Notes: generated from the letters alone by a model not told the origin. Numbered from the stretch's first letter, positions 51,453-61,279 are shown. The stretch: 64,000 nt of DNA from Enterobacteriaceae bacterium UBA5654 (GCA_002421005.1 DIJC01000014.1:124896-188895), one strand, 5' to 3'. Numbers and translations: made by a program.

Positions 51453-52673
51453 TTAAAGCGATTGCAGCAGGCTGGCGAGCCGTTGATTAATCACCTGCTG
51501 GTTGAATTCAGTTTCGACTTTCTGGCGGGCGCGGTTAAGCACTGGCAGCAGCGCTTCGCCGTTGAGCGTTTTGAAGGCGGCCAGCCGTGCGGCAAGCGCG
51601 GTGGCGTCGTTCTCGGCCACCAGCCAGCCGGACTCGCCGCTGTCGATCAGTTCCGGGATGCCGCTGTGAACGGTGGAAACAACCGGAATCCCTACCGCCA
51701 TCGCTTCCATCAACGCCACCGGGATGCCCTCCATGTCGCCGTCGCTGCCGGTGATCGACGGCAGTAAAAACACGTCGGCCTCATCCAGCATGACTTTCAC
51801 TTCATGACCGGGACGAAAACCGCACAGCTCCACCACGTCTTCCAGTTGATGCTGTTCGATCAGCGCGCGCAGTCGGCGCTCCCACGGACCGGGGCCAAGA
51901 ATGCGGTAGCGAAAATTAACCCCCTGCGCCCTCAGCAGTCGGCAGGCGTCAATGGCGACGTGCAGCCCTTTTTTCTCGGTCAGCCGCGCCACGGAAATAA
52001 TATTGAGCGTCTCGCCCGGCGCTTTGAGCGGGCGACGGGAAAAGCGCTGCATATCCACGCCCATCCGCGACACCTGAACTTTTTCCGGCGGGCAGCCCAT
52101 GGTGCGCAGGCGCTGCGCCCATAATTCGCTGATCGGCAGCATCACATCGCCGGAGCGAAATAGCTGGCGATATTGCGGGGTGTAGCGTGCCAGTACGTCG
52201 CGGCTTGAGATGTCGATGCCGTGAAATACGGTGGCAATTTTACCGTCGATCACTCCCAGCTCGCGTAACCGGCTGGCAGTCACCCCCGCCGGGCCAAAGT
52301 GCGCGATATACACATCGGCATGTAAGCCGCGCGGCGCGGTGGCACAGATCGCAGGCAGGATCAGGTTGCGCGCCTCATCGCCATAGCGCCGCAGGTTCAG
52401 CGCCCGCCAGGTGGCGGGCCGGTAAACGCCTTTTACCGTGCGCCAGGCGCGGTGGCGCAGTTTTGCCAGCCTGCCCTGCGGCTCGTCCTGCAACCAGCGG
52501 GTTTTCTCCGCCAGCCGGTATTCATGAAAAGCGGGATGGGTGTTCTGTAAATCCCCCTTTTGCAGCGCGACGATCTCCACCTCATATCCCATATCGATAA
52601 ACGCGACGATCTGATTCAGTACGAAAGTCTCGGACGACAGCGGAAATTTCAGCAGAAAGAAGCCGACCTTCAT
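51453..52673 (-). CDS. wcaL: WcaL, colanic acid glycosyltransferase (GT4)
   Basis: A 406-residue GT-B glycosyltransferase starting MKVGFFLLKFPLSSETFVLNQ. The C-terminal domain has SVARLTEKKGLHVAIDA and the nucleotide-sugar E-x7-E in SDGDMEGIPVALMEAMAVG. It is thought to add a late sugar of the colanic acid unit (galactose). ATGA overlap with wcaK at 52670-52673. Confidence 0.94.
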   Translation of the reverse strand: MKVGFFLLKFPLSSETFVLNQIVAFIDMGYEVEIVALQKGDLQNTHPAFHEYRLAEKTRWLQDEPQGRLAKLRHRAWRTVKGVYRPATWRALNLRRYGDEARNLILPAICATAPRGLHADVYIAHFGPAGVTASRLRELGVIDGKIATVFHGIDISSRDVLARYTPQYRQLFRSGDVMLPISELWAQRLRTMGCPPEKVQVSRMGVDMQRFSRRPLKAPGETLNIISVARLTEKKGLHVAIDACRLLRAQGVNFRYRILGPGPWERRLRALIEQHQLEDVVELCGFRPGHEVKVMLDEADVFLLPSITGSDGDMEGIPVALMEAMAVGIPVVSTVHSGIPELIDSGESGWLVAENDATALAARLAAFKTLNGEALLPVLNRARQKVETEFNQQVINQRLASLLQSL

Positions 52674-53950
52674 TGTGCCCCCCGGATCCGTGCCAGCACC
52701 GATTCGATCATCGCGAAGCCTTTTTCCCGCTCGCGGGCGACGGCATGTTCTACTTTTTCGCCGAGCGCGGGCAGCTGAGCGAGGATGTCCGCGACTACGC
52801 CTTTCATCGACCCGTCAAGCAGATGGCGGATATCAATCGCCATTTCCGGCATCCCCAGTTGCTGCATGATCCCGGCAGATTTGTGTTCGTAGTTGATGGC
52901 GATGGCAGGCGTGCCAAAGTTCATGGAAATGATCGCCGAATGCAGGCGCGTGCCGATGGTCAGGTCGCATTCCGCGAGGATCTTACCCAGCTCCACGTCG
53001 TTGAGTTCGTCCATCGCGATGTGCAGTTGCTCAGGATGTTTCACATACTGCGCCATGCGCAGCGCCACCATCCGGTCGTCGCGGTTATAGCGGTCGATAC
53101 TGGTACAGGTTGAGAGCACCAGCACCTGATAACCGTCTTCCATCAGGCGGTCAACCACTTCGGCAAACGCCTGTTCATAAGCCTGCTGGGTGGTGCCAAG
53201 ACGCTTGTCGAAAGGCTCCAGTTCGCGCAGGGTAATGGCGACGGTTTTTTGCTGGCGCACGATGTCCAGCCAGTGCTGAACGGCATAACCAGGGGTGAAG
53301 GTGTCAGTGCGACGATCCACCAGCCAGGCGGTATCCACGCCCTGCTCCACTTTGCGGGTATCAATCGAACTTTTTTCCATCAAATCACGGCTGACGGTTT
53401 CGCGTAAGATCAGCGCATCGGTACGGGCGAAAACGTAGTTCGCCAGCTGGTTAAAGTCCGGGTTCTGGAACGGACCGACGCTGTGACCGACCATATAAAT
53501 CGGCTTTTTCGCCATAAACGCGCAGAACGGATATTCGAAATGGGTCAGGCCGTAGAGGTCAACATAGTTAGAGCCGCCAACCTGGATAATGGCGTCGTAT
53601 TTTTCCATAAAGCGCGCAAAGTCGTCGAATTCCGGCGCGAGGCGGAAATTACGCAACTGGCCTTCGCCGGTCGCTTTTGCCAGCAGCACCTTGTGCTGAT
53701 AGCGGCGACGAAGGATCTTTTTGACCCGCCCGCTCATGCCCGGCGCGGCCTGCTGTTTCTGGCTTAGCTGGTATAAAGGATCGGCCAGAATCGTCCGGCT
53801 CTGGAGCCACGACGAGCTGATCGGAAAACGGCTCATCACGTCCAGATCCGCATCCGGCTGTTGATGATAAATCGCATCAATCAGGCCACGCATAATGGCG
53901 CTGTCACCACGGTTTCCACAGGTGTGATTACCCAAAATTAATAATTTCAT
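52670..53950 (-). CDS. wcaK: WcaK, colanic acid pyruvyl transferase
   Basis: A 426-residue protein of the polysaccharide pyruvyl transferase family: MKLLILGNHTCGNRGDSAIMRGLI at the N-terminus, VGHSVGPF, and the conserved C-terminal GTRLHSAIISMNFGTPAIAINYEHK. It adds the pyruvate ketal to the terminal galactose of colanic acid. The length equals the E. coli enzyme. Confidence 0.95.
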   Translation of the reverse strand: MKLLILGNHTCGNRGDSAIMRGLIDAIYHQQPDADLDVMSRFPISSSWLQSRTILADPLYQLSQKQQAAPGMSGRVKKILRRRYQHKVLLAKATGEGQLRNFRLAPEFDDFARFMEKYDAIIQVGGSNYVDLYGLTHFEYPFCAFMAKKPIYMVGHSVGPFQNPDFNQLANYVFARTDALILRETVSRDLMEKSSIDTRKVEQGVDTAWLVDRRTDTFTPGYAVQHWLDIVRQQKTVAITLRELEPFDKRLGTTQQAYEQAFAEVVDRLMEDGYQVLVLSTCTSIDRYNRDDRMVALRMAQYVKHPEQLHIAMDELNDVELGKILAECDLTIGTRLHSAIISMNFGTPAIAINYEHKSAGIMQQLGMPEMAIDIRHLLDGSMKGVVADILAQLPALGEKVEHAVAREREKGFAMIESVLARIRGAQ

Positions 53951-53989
53951 TCTCGCCTCTGAAAGGGGTTGTCAGTCGTTATTTATTGA

Positions 53990-55471
53990 TTAATGCGCCC
54001 GCAGCAGGGTTTTTACTCTCTCGCTGCGGCAAAACGGTTTTTTCATTTCCACCACCAGGCTGTTGCGTGAAAGCACCAGCACCAGCGCAAAACTCATCAC
54101 CCCAATGGCGACCTGCGCGGCGAACAGCAGCGGCAGAGAGAGCCGCCCGCTCAGCAATTCACCGAGGCCATAGCTGGTAACGAGCGTCGGCAGCGATAAA
54201 CGCAGCGGCAGCCACAGGCTTTGCAAATACTGGCGATAACTCGGCCCGACCACCGGTTTAATCATCACGAAATAGCTCAGGATGGTGTTGAGGATCTGCA
54301 CCAGCAAAAAGCCCAGCGTCACGCCGATAACGCCCGCCAGATGACCGCCGATCAGGATCGCCGGAATAAACAGGAAGGTTTTAAAGACGTTGAATTTAAA
54401 GCTGAGATCGACCCGCGCCCGCGCCATCAGCAGTGAGCCAATGGGGTTGCCCACCGAGCGCAGCAGGCCGACGATGCACAGCAGTTGCAGCACCGGCACG
54501 ATGCTCACCCACTTCTCACCAAACACCAGCAGGACGAAGTTTTCAGAAACCACCATCAGCCCCAGCAGCGCCGGGAAGTTGATGATCCCCACGACCGACA
54601 GCAGTTTGTAGAAGTTGACGCGCAGCTTTGCGGTGTCGTCCTGAATTTTGGCAAACGCCGGGAACAGCACGCGGGTGATGATCGGGTTGAGCTTCATCGG
54701 CGGTACCACCGCGACGTTCCACGCAAGGTTATAGCCACCCGCTGCGCTGGCCCCCAGAATGCGCGCCAGCGCCAGGGTGGACAGGTTAGTATTGAAGTAG
54801 TTGATGATACTGTCCGCCGTCAACCACGCGCCAAAGCGCAGATTCGGCGCGACCGAGCGCAGCGAAAAATGCAGGCCAGGGCGATAAATTTTGCGCCCGA
54901 ACCAGCCGAACAGCAGAGTGCGCACCAGGCTGTTCACCAGATAACCCAGAATGGCGGTCATGGCGAGTGGCCAGTACTGCGCACTGATCACCGTGAAGGT
55001 AAATCCCGCCAGTACCGAGAGCGTCTCAATCGAGCCGATCTTGTTAAACTCCAGCTCTTTTTGCATCAGGGCGCGAAACTGCTGGCCGTGCGGCGTCACC
55101 ACAAAAGCCAGCGACAGCGTTTTGATCAGCGGCGCTAAATCCGGGTTATGCAGCGCCCCGGCAATCACGTCACTGAGCAAAAAGACGCTGATGAACACGC
55201 CGATCCCCAGCATCACGTTCAGCCAGTAAAGCGTGGTCAGTTCGCGATAATCGATCGCTTTACGCTGGATAATCGAGTTGGCAATACCAAAATCGGAAAG
55301 CGTATCGGCGAGCGCGATGATCACCAGCGATACCGTCAGCAGACCAAACTGGTGATTGTCGAAAATACGCGCCAGCACCGTCATCTGAATCAGCCCCAGC
55401 CCGATGATAATCACCGTAGCCAGCGCCGACCATTTTGCGCCGCTGAGGGTTTTTTGCCGTAAGCTCATCAA
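53990..55471 (-). CDS. wzxC: WzxC, colanic acid flippase
   Basis: A 493-residue polytopic flippase (E. coli 492), 14 predicted membrane segments, starting MMSLRQKTLSGAKWSALATV. Motifs SDFGIANSIIQRKAID and GAWLTADSIINYFNTNLSTL mark the Wzx/MVF group specific to colanic acid. Only loosely related to the two O-unit flippases in this window. It lies between wcaK and wcaJ (7 bp). Confidence 0.95.
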   Translation of the reverse strand: MMSLRQKTLSGAKWSALATVIIIGLGLIQMTVLARIFDNHQFGLLTVSLVIIALADTLSDFGIANSIIQRKAIDYRELTTLYWLNVMLGIGVFISVFLLSDVIAGALHNPDLAPLIKTLSLAFVVTPHGQQFRALMQKELEFNKIGSIETLSVLAGFTFTVISAQYWPLAMTAILGYLVNSLVRTLLFGWFGRKIYRPGLHFSLRSVAPNLRFGAWLTADSIINYFNTNLSTLALARILGASAAGGYNLAWNVAVVPPMKLNPIITRVLFPAFAKIQDDTAKLRVNFYKLLSVVGIINFPALLGLMVVSENFVLLVFGEKWVSIVPVLQLLCIVGLLRSVGNPIGSLLMARARVDLSFKFNVFKTFLFIPAILIGGHLAGVIGVTLGFLLVQILNTILSYFVMIKPVVGPSYRQYLQSLWLPLRLSLPTLVTSYGLGELLSGRLSLPLLFAAQVAIGVMSFALVLVLSRNSLVVEMKKPFCRSERVKTLLRAH

Positions 55472-55478
55472 CTGCTCC

Positions 55479-56861
55479 TCAGTAGGCCGCTTTGTTCACA
55501 AAGCCTTTGAACACCGTCAGGAAGACGATCTTGATGTCGAACCACAGGCTCCATTCGCGGATGTACTCCAGATCGAACTCAATACGTTTTTCCATTTTTT
55601 CGAGGGTGTCGGTTTCGCCGCGCCAGCCGTTGATCTGCGCCCAGCCGGTGATGCCGGGTTTAACTTTATGGCGCAGCATGTAGCCTTCAATCAGCGCCCG
55701 GTACTGCTCGTTATGCGCCACGGCGTGCGGACGCGGTCCCACAATCGACATCCCGCCGGTCAGCACGTTGATAAACTGCGGCAGTTCATCGAGCGAGGTG
55801 CGGCGCAGGAAGTTGCCCACCGGCGTAACGCGCGGATCGTTCTGCGTCGCCTGGGTGACGACCGCATCGTTCTCCATCACCCGCATTGAGCGGAATTTCC
55901 ACACCATAATGGGCTTGCCGTCCATGCCGTAGCGGGTCTGGCGGAAGATCACCGGTCCCGGCGAGGTGAGTTTGACCGCCAGCGCGATGCAGCACAGCGC
56001 CGGGGAGATCAGCAGCAGGATCAGCGTTGCCAGCACGATGTCCTCCAGCCGCTTGAGGATGCGGTTGATGCCGGACAGCGGCGTGTCATACAGCGGCACA
56101 ACCGGCACGCCGTTCACCTCTTCTACCCGCGAATGGAGGATGTTAAACGTGAACAGATCGGGGATCAGGATCACCGAGCAGGTGGTATCCGCCAGCTCGC
56201 GCACCAGATTTTTGATCCCGGCCTCTTCCTGCATCGGCATGGCGATATAGATGTTGTGGATTTTCCCGGCCCGCGCGTCTTCAACCAGCTGGCTTAAATC
56301 GCCTTCGCGCTCGCTGGCGGCGTTGTTGTGATAGGTTCCCACCACGTCATAGCCCAGCCACGGCTGGTTACGGAAGCTTTGCATCAGCGCCTGGCCTGCC
56401 GGAAGCTCACCCGCTACCGCCACCCGGCGCGAGTTATAGCCCAGATTACGCAGCCAGCCTGCGCCAAAGCGGATCATCGTCCGGCAGGAAACCATGCCGA
56501 AGGTGCTCAGCAGATACCACGACACCAGGGTGATAAAGCTGTGGTCGAAATCATCGTTGAAGGCCATTAAGCCTGTGGCGAAGATCAGGCTCAGGGTCCA
56601 GTTCTGTAGCAGTAACAGCAGTTCGGTAGTCATCCGCACGCCGCGCCATGAACGGTAAAAGTCGGTCATGCCGCCAATCATCTGGAAGACCACCAACGTG
56701 ACCAACGCCATCAGCAGATGCATGTACAAAAACGGCAGCGCGCTGACCTGGCAAACCACCCATAGCCCACCGAACATGATGGTGATGTCAGAAAATCGCT
56801 GCACCATTGAGATTAACGATGCATTCGTTTTGGCTCGCTCGCGCTTTGTTAGAGTCGTCAT
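55479..56861 (-). CDS. wcaJ: WcaJ, undecaprenyl-phosphate glucose-1-phosphate transferase
   Basis: A 460-residue initiating transferase (E. coli 464) with five N-terminal membrane helices and a catalytic domain from about 270: RLEDIVLATLILLLISPALCC, RYGMDGKPIMVWKFRSM, RRTSLDELPQFINVL, GGMSIVGPRPHAV and KPGITGWAQINGWRGET. It loads glucose-1-phosphate to begin colanic acid. It is a second initiating transferase of the same family as WbaP encoded at 31668. The upstream gap to cpsG carries a tandem repeat. Confidence 0.95.
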   Translation of the reverse strand: MTTLTKRERAKTNASLISMVQRFSDITIMFGGLWVVCQVSALPFLYMHLLMALVTLVVFQMIGGMTDFYRSWRGVRMTTELLLLLQNWTLSLIFATGLMAFNDDFDHSFITLVSWYLLSTFGMVSCRTMIRFGAGWLRNLGYNSRRVAVAGELPAGQALMQSFRNQPWLGYDVVGTYHNNAASEREGDLSQLVEDARAGKIHNIYIAMPMQEEAGIKNLVRELADTTCSVILIPDLFTFNILHSRVEEVNGVPVVPLYDTPLSGINRILKRLEDIVLATLILLLISPALCCIALAVKLTSPGPVIFRQTRYGMDGKPIMVWKFRSMRVMENDAVVTQATQNDPRVTPVGNFLRRTSLDELPQFINVLTGGMSIVGPRPHAVAHNEQYRALIEGYMLRHKVKPGITGWAQINGWRGETDTLEKMEKRIEFDLEYIREWSLWFDIKIVFLTVFKGFVNKAAY

Positions 56862-56906
56862 CGTTGTTCCTTTGTGTTCCCTTGCGTTGGGTTAGGTTGT
56901 TAACCC

Positions 56907-57121
56907 CTCTCCCCGGTCTTCTGGTAAGCAGCCCCGGTCCCTTGTGCGGGGAAGGAGGCTAAACGCTCCCCCTCTCCCCGGCCCTCTGCTAAGCAGCCCC
57001 GGTCCCTTTTGCGAGGAAGGAGGTTAAACGCTCCCCCTCTCCCCGGCCCTCTGCTAAGCAGCCCCGGTCCCTTTTGCGGGGAAGGAGGCTAAACGCTCCC
57101 CCTCTCCCCGGCCCTCTCCCT
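56907..57121. repeat. 65-bp tandem repeat between cpsG and wcaJ
   Basis: CTCTCCCCGG begins at 56907, 56972, 57037 and 57102, a period of exactly 65 bases; three full units and part of a fourth are present and the copies differ at a few positions. The unit holds GCAGCCCCGGTCCCTT and GGAAGGAGG(C/T)TAAACGCTC. There is no reading frame. Confidence 0.92.
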
Positions 57122-57197
57122 CAAGGGAGAGGGAGGAAGCCGGCATCGGGCTTAACCACAAACGCGGCCGGTTCCCTCTCCCTGGGGGAGAGGGTCA
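57112..57197. repeat. CCCTCTCC-type palindromes between cpsG and wcaJ
   Basis: CCCTCTCCC (57112-57120) pairs with GGGAGAGGG (57125-57133), and CCCTCTCCC (57174-57182) pairs with GGGAGAGGG (57186-57194). The two hairpins flank a spacer with CGGCATCGGGC. They may stabilise or end the cpsG messenger and resemble the palindrome at 14288. Confidence 0.75.
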
Positions 57198-57218
57198 GGG
57201 AGAGGGCGTCCCCGCCCC

Positions 57219-58589
57219 TTACTGGTTCAGCAGCGCCAGAATAGCCTCAGTCCGCGCCTGCATCAGGGCGGTATCGCCGCGCGATTCCACATTCAGACGC
57301 ACCACCGGCTCGGTGTTGGACGAGCGCAGATTGAAGCGCCAGTCGGCAAAGGTCAGGCTTAATCCATCGGTGCGATCGGTCTCCAGCGCCTGCGGAGCAA
57401 AATGCTGTTCGACGCGGGCAATCGCCGTCGCCGGGTCCGCCAGTTTGCTGTTGATCTCGCCGCTCGCCGGGAATGCCGCCATCCGGTCGCGTACCAGCTC
57501 GCCCAGCATCTGCCCTTTCAGGCACAGCAGTTCAGTCACCAGCAGCCACGGGATCATCCCGCTGTCGCAGTAGGCGAAGTCGCGGAAATAGTGATGAGCG
57601 CTCATTTCGCCGCCGTAAATGGCGTCTTCTTCGCGCATCCGCTCCTTAATAAACGCATGGCCGGTTTTCGACATCACCGGCACGCCGCCCGCCGCGCTGA
57701 CCACGTCCACCGTGTTCCAGGACAGACGCGGATCGTGGATGATTTTCGCGCCAGGGTGTTTTTCCAGAAACGCTTCCGCCAGCAGGCCGACAATGTAGTA
57801 GCCCTCAATAAACTGCCCGTTTTCGTCAAACAGGAAGCAGCGGTCAAAATCGCCGTCGAAAGCAATCCCCAGATCCGCCCCGTGAGCGATCACCGCGTTG
57901 CGCGTGTCGTCGCGGCATTCCGGCAGCAGCGGGTTAGGAATACCGTTGGGGAAAGTGCCATCCGGGGTGTTATGTACTTTGATCAATTCTACCGGCACGT
58001 TCAGCGCGTTGAAGCGCGCTTCGATGGCATCCACCACCGGGCCAGCCGCGCCGTTGCCGGAGTTGATCACCAGCTTCAGCGGCGTCAGATTTTTCACGTC
58101 GATATAGCCGAGCAGATGATCGATATAGGCATCGCGCAGGGCAATTTGTCGGTAGCTGCCGCGCTTAGTCGCGTCCACCGGCGGGAAGTCATTGGCTTCC
58201 GCCAGCCGCTGTACGTCGCGCAGCCCGGTATCGCCGCTAATCGGACGCGCGCCCTTGCGCACCAGCTTCATGCCGTTGTAATCCATCGGATTATGGCTGG
58301 CGGTGACTTCAATCCCGCCGTCCACCCCGAGGTGGAAGGTCGCAAAATAAATTTCTTCGGTACCGGAAAGACCGATGTCCAGCACGTCAACGCCCGCATC
58401 GCGCAGGCCGTCCGCCAGCGCCAGCTTTAAGGCTTCGCTGGTCAGGCGCACATCGCCGCCGAGGACGATAGTTTGCGGCTTCAGGTATTCACCGTACGCA
58501 CGTCCAATCCGCCGGGCGATCTCTTCGTTAAGCTCCTCGCCCAGCCTGCCGCGAATGTCGTAGGCTTTAAAACAGGTTAATTTGGTCAT
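57219..58589 (-). CDS. cpsG: Phosphomannomutase CpsG (ManB)
   Basis: 456 residues, the E. coli length, from ATG 58589 (MTKLTCFKAYDIRGRLGEELN); an upstream extension to 58688 overlaps cpsB and is rejected. The phosphoserine is Ser98 in VTASHNPMDYNG; the metal loop is DGDFDRCFLFD and the sugar loop GEMSAHHYF. It converts mannose-6-phosphate to mannose-1-phosphate for GDP-mannose and GDP-fucose. Confidence 0.96.
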   Translation of the reverse strand: MTKLTCFKAYDIRGRLGEELNEEIARRIGRAYGEYLKPQTIVLGGDVRLTSEALKLALADGLRDAGVDVLDIGLSGTEEIYFATFHLGVDGGIEVTASHNPMDYNGMKLVRKGARPISGDTGLRDVQRLAEANDFPPVDATKRGSYRQIALRDAYIDHLLGYIDVKNLTPLKLVINSGNGAAGPVVDAIEARFNALNVPVELIKVHNTPDGTFPNGIPNPLLPECRDDTRNAVIAHGADLGIAFDGDFDRCFLFDENGQFIEGYYIVGLLAEAFLEKHPGAKIIHDPRLSWNTVDVVSAAGGVPVMSKTGHAFIKERMREEDAIYGGEMSAHHYFRDFAYCDSGMIPWLLVTELLCLKGQMLGELVRDRMAAFPASGEINSKLADPATAIARVEQHFAPQALETDRTDGLSLTFADWRFNLRSSNTEPVVRLNVESRGDTALMQARTEAILALLNQ

Positions 58590-58614
58590 ATTTTTCTCTT
58601 CTTTTAATGAGGGT

Positions 58615-60051
58615 TCACACCCGCCCGTAGCGATCCGCAAAGCGCACCACGTCGTCCTCTTCGAGGTACGCACCGGAACGCACTTCAATCAGGTCGAGAG
58701 GGATTTTGCCGGGGTTCTCCAGGCAGTGCGCCGCGCCGAGCGGGATGTACACCGACTCGTTTTCGCCGAGCAGTTTGATGTCGCCGTTAATGGTGACTTT
58801 GGCGGTGCCCGCCACCACCACCCAGTGTTCCGCGCGGTGATGGTGCATCTGGAGGGATAACCCCTCGCCCGGCTTGACGGTAATGCGCTTCACCTGATAG
58901 CGGTCGCCCGCGTCGATAGAGTCATATTTGCCCCACGGACGGTACACTTCGCGGTGAATGTGGTGTTCATGGCGACCTTCAGCTTTGATCTGCTCCACCA
59001 CTTTTTTGACTTCCTGCACGTGATGGCGGTCAGCAATCAGCACCGCGTCTTTGGTTTGCACCACCACCAGATCTTTCACGCCGACCGTCGTCACCAGACC
59101 GGATTCAGCGTACACGTAGCTGTTTTCGGTGTTGTGGCTGATGACGTCGCCGTGGTGGACGTTTCCCTCCGGCGTGTGGGCACTGATTTCCCACAGTGAC
59201 GACCAGGAGCCGACATCGCTCCAGCCCGCGTCCATCGGGACAACCACCGCATCCGCCGTGCGCTCCATCACCGCATAGTCAACCGACTCTTCCGGGCAGG
59301 CGAGAAACGCCGCTTCATCCACGCGGATAAAATCCAGATCGGGATCGACGGTCGCCATTGAGCGCTCGCACGCCTCCAGGATGTCCGGGCGGAACTTTTT
59401 CAGCTCCTCCAGGTAACGCCCGGCGCGGAACAGGAACATGCCGCTGTTCCAGTAATACTCGCCGCTGGCGACGTAGGCCTGGGCGGTGGCGAGATCCGGT
59501 TTTTCGACAAACTGGGCGACCGCAAACGCCAGATTGTCCGCATCTGCTGGCACCGCGTCGCCACGCCGGATATAGCCGTAGCCGGTTTCCGGCAGATCCG
59601 GCACGATGCCGAAGGTCACCAGCTTGCCCGCTTCGGCGTGAGGAATGGAGGCGGTGACCGCCGCGCGAAACGCCGCCTCGTCCTGGATCATATGATCCGC
59701 CGCCAGCACCAGCAGCAGTGGATCGTCCTGCGGCGAACTACGTTGGGCCGCCAGCGCCGCCAGCGCGATAGCAGGCGCGGTATTGCGGCCCGCCGGTTCA
59801 AGAATGATGTTTTCGGTCAGCTTATTAAGCTGGCGCAGCTGCTCGGCGACGATAAACCGGTGCTGCTCGTTACAGATCACCACCGGGCTTTGGCATTCCA
59901 CGCCGTTCAGACGGCTGATGGTGGCCTGAAGCATGGTCAGTTCCCCTTTCAGGCAGAGGAACTGTTTGGGATAGAGTACGCGGGAAAGCGGCCATAAACG
60001 GCTACCGGTTCCGCCCGCCATGACGACCGGATAGAGCGTAGGTTGACTCAT
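58615..60051 (-). CDS. cpsB: Mannose-1-phosphate guanylyltransferase CpsB (ManC)
   Basis: A 478-residue enzyme: PVVMAGGTGSRLWPLSRVLYPKQF pyrophosphorylase signature, then FVEKPDLATAQAYV, and a C-terminal cupin (about 365-478) typical of the mannose-6-phosphate isomerase II fusion, RPWGKYDSIDAGDRYQVKRI and HHHRAEHWVVVAGTAKVTI. It makes GDP-mannose. The start at 60051 follows the wcaI stop by one base. Confidence 0.96.
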   Translation of the reverse strand: MSQPTLYPVVMAGGTGSRLWPLSRVLYPKQFLCLKGELTMLQATISRLNGVECQSPVVICNEQHRFIVAEQLRQLNKLTENIILEPAGRNTAPAIALAALAAQRSSPQDDPLLLVLAADHMIQDEAAFRAAVTASIPHAEAGKLVTFGIVPDLPETGYGYIRRGDAVPADADNLAFAVAQFVEKPDLATAQAYVASGEYYWNSGMFLFRAGRYLEELKKFRPDILEACERSMATVDPDLDFIRVDEAAFLACPEESVDYAVMERTADAVVVPMDAGWSDVGSWSSLWEISAHTPEGNVHHGDVISHNTENSYVYAESGLVTTVGVKDLVVVQTKDAVLIADRHHVQEVKKVVEQIKAEGRHEHHIHREVYRPWGKYDSIDAGDRYQVKRITVKPGEGLSLQMHHHRAEHWVVVAGTAKVTINGDIKLLGENESVYIPLGAAHCLENPGKIPLDLIEVRSGAYLEEDDVVRFADRYGRV

Positions 60052-60052
60052 A

Positions 60053-61279
60053 TTAGTGATCCCGAATATCTGAAATAAATTGGCTTAGCACGTTGTCTTT
60101 TTCGAGCGTGCGTTCGGCATATTCACGTGCCACCGTGTTGCTCTCAGGCAGGGTTAGCGCCTGTTCAATTCCGGCAACCAGCGCCGTCACCACTTCCGGC
60201 TCGACGCATACCGCGATGCCGGGATACGTGCGGCAGAGCTGGCCCAGTTCGGTTTCCGGCTCGGCGGTGATCACCGCGTTGCCGCCAACCGCGAGAATAT
60301 TGGTGAGTTTGGAGGGCAGTACCGCGTCGGCCGCGCCGCGCTTTTGGATCACCAGATGGCAGTCGCCCATTTTCAGCAGCGCAGGCAGGTCGTCATACGG
60401 TTGCAGCGGCAAAAAGCGGATATTGGTCAGGCCGCGTTCCGCCACCATTTTCTCCAGCCGCGCTTTACCTCCGCCCTGCCCGACAATCACAAACGTCCAC
60501 GGCTGTTCGCGCAGCAAATCCGCCGCTTCAATAACGTTCTCCAGCCCCTGCTTCTCGCCGATGTTGCCGGAGTAAAGAATGATTTTTTGCGCCCCGGTAA
60601 GCCCCAGTCGCTGGCGCAGGACGTCCACGTCTGCCGGAGCAACATCGCGAAAACGCGCCACTTCAGACCAGTTGGGGAAAAAGATCAGCTTCTCTGGCGC
60701 GACGCCTTTTTCCTGCGCTTTGTTGATCATTGAACGGGAAATGGTGGATACCGCGTCCACGCCGAGCAGATTGCTGCGCTCAAACGCCGTCGCCAGCCGG
60801 GCAACTTTGCCCCCTTTTCCCTTACCCGCCATCCCCAGACCGAGCATGGCATCGACTTCATAATCCTGAATGTGCAGCACGGTACGCGCGCCGCAGAGCT
60901 TTGCCAGCAGGCGCATCCCCGGCGTACAGAACAACGTCGGCACCACGCCGATAATGCGATCCGGCTTCCAGCGGCGCTGCGCCAGCAGCGGAAACAGACT
61001 GCTTAACGCAAAGCTGCCCAGATGGATCAGCCGCTTGAGGGTGGAAGGCTGTTTCGGGACGTACAGCGGGCAGCGCCAGACGGTGGCCGCGCCGTTTTCA
61101 CGGCGGTAGCGCCAGGCGGAGTAATGCTCACCGACCTGCCATTCCGGGTAATAAGGCGGGGCGGTGATCACCCGCACCTCATGGCCCTGACGCGCCATCC
61201 ACTCGACCATTTCGCCGGTGTATTTGCCGATGCCGGTCAGTTCAGGCGAATAGTTGATGCCGTAAACGAGGATCTTCAT
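60053..61279 (-). CDS. wcaI: WcaI, colanic acid fucosyltransferase (GT4)
   Basis: A 408-residue GT-B glycosyltransferase: MKILVYGINYSPELTGIGKYTGEMVEWMARQGHEV with the PELTGIG acceptor-side loop, VAPEKLIFFPNWSEVARF and ILYSGNIGEKQGLENVIEAA. The classical E-x7-E is replaced by a shorter AAD-containing loop, as in other WcaI proteins. It is assigned to fucose addition. ATGA overlap with gmm. Confidence 0.94.
   Translation of the reverse strand: MKILVYGINYSPELTGIGKYTGEMVEWMARQGHEVRVITAPPYYPEWQVGEHYSAWRYRRENGAATVWRCPLYVPKQPSTLKRLIHLGSFALSSLFPLLAQRRWKPDRIIGVVPTLFCTPGMRLLAKLCGARTVLHIQDYEVDAMLGLGMAGKGKGGKVARLATAFERSNLLGVDAVSTISRSMINKAQEKGVAPEKLIFFPNWSEVARFRDVAPADVDVLRQRLGLTGAQKIILYSGNIGEKQGLENVIEAADLLREQPWTFVIVGQGGGKARLEKMVAERGLTNIRFLPLQPYDDLPALLKMGDCHLVIQKRGAADAVLPSKLTNILAVGGNAVITAEPETELGQLCRTYPGIAVCVEPEVVTALVAGIEQALTLPESNTVAREYAERTLEKDNVLSQFISDIRDH

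Noticed and set aside
56907..57121. Possible CRISPR array
   Set aside because: The repeats are directly adjoining 65-bp units with no unique spacers, and no cas gene is near.
57402..58430. Long plus-strand open frame opposite cpsG (342 codons)
   Set aside because: High-GC codon structure of cpsG keeps the opposite frame open; the product is Arg/His/Gln-rich with no domain and cpsG is unquestionable.
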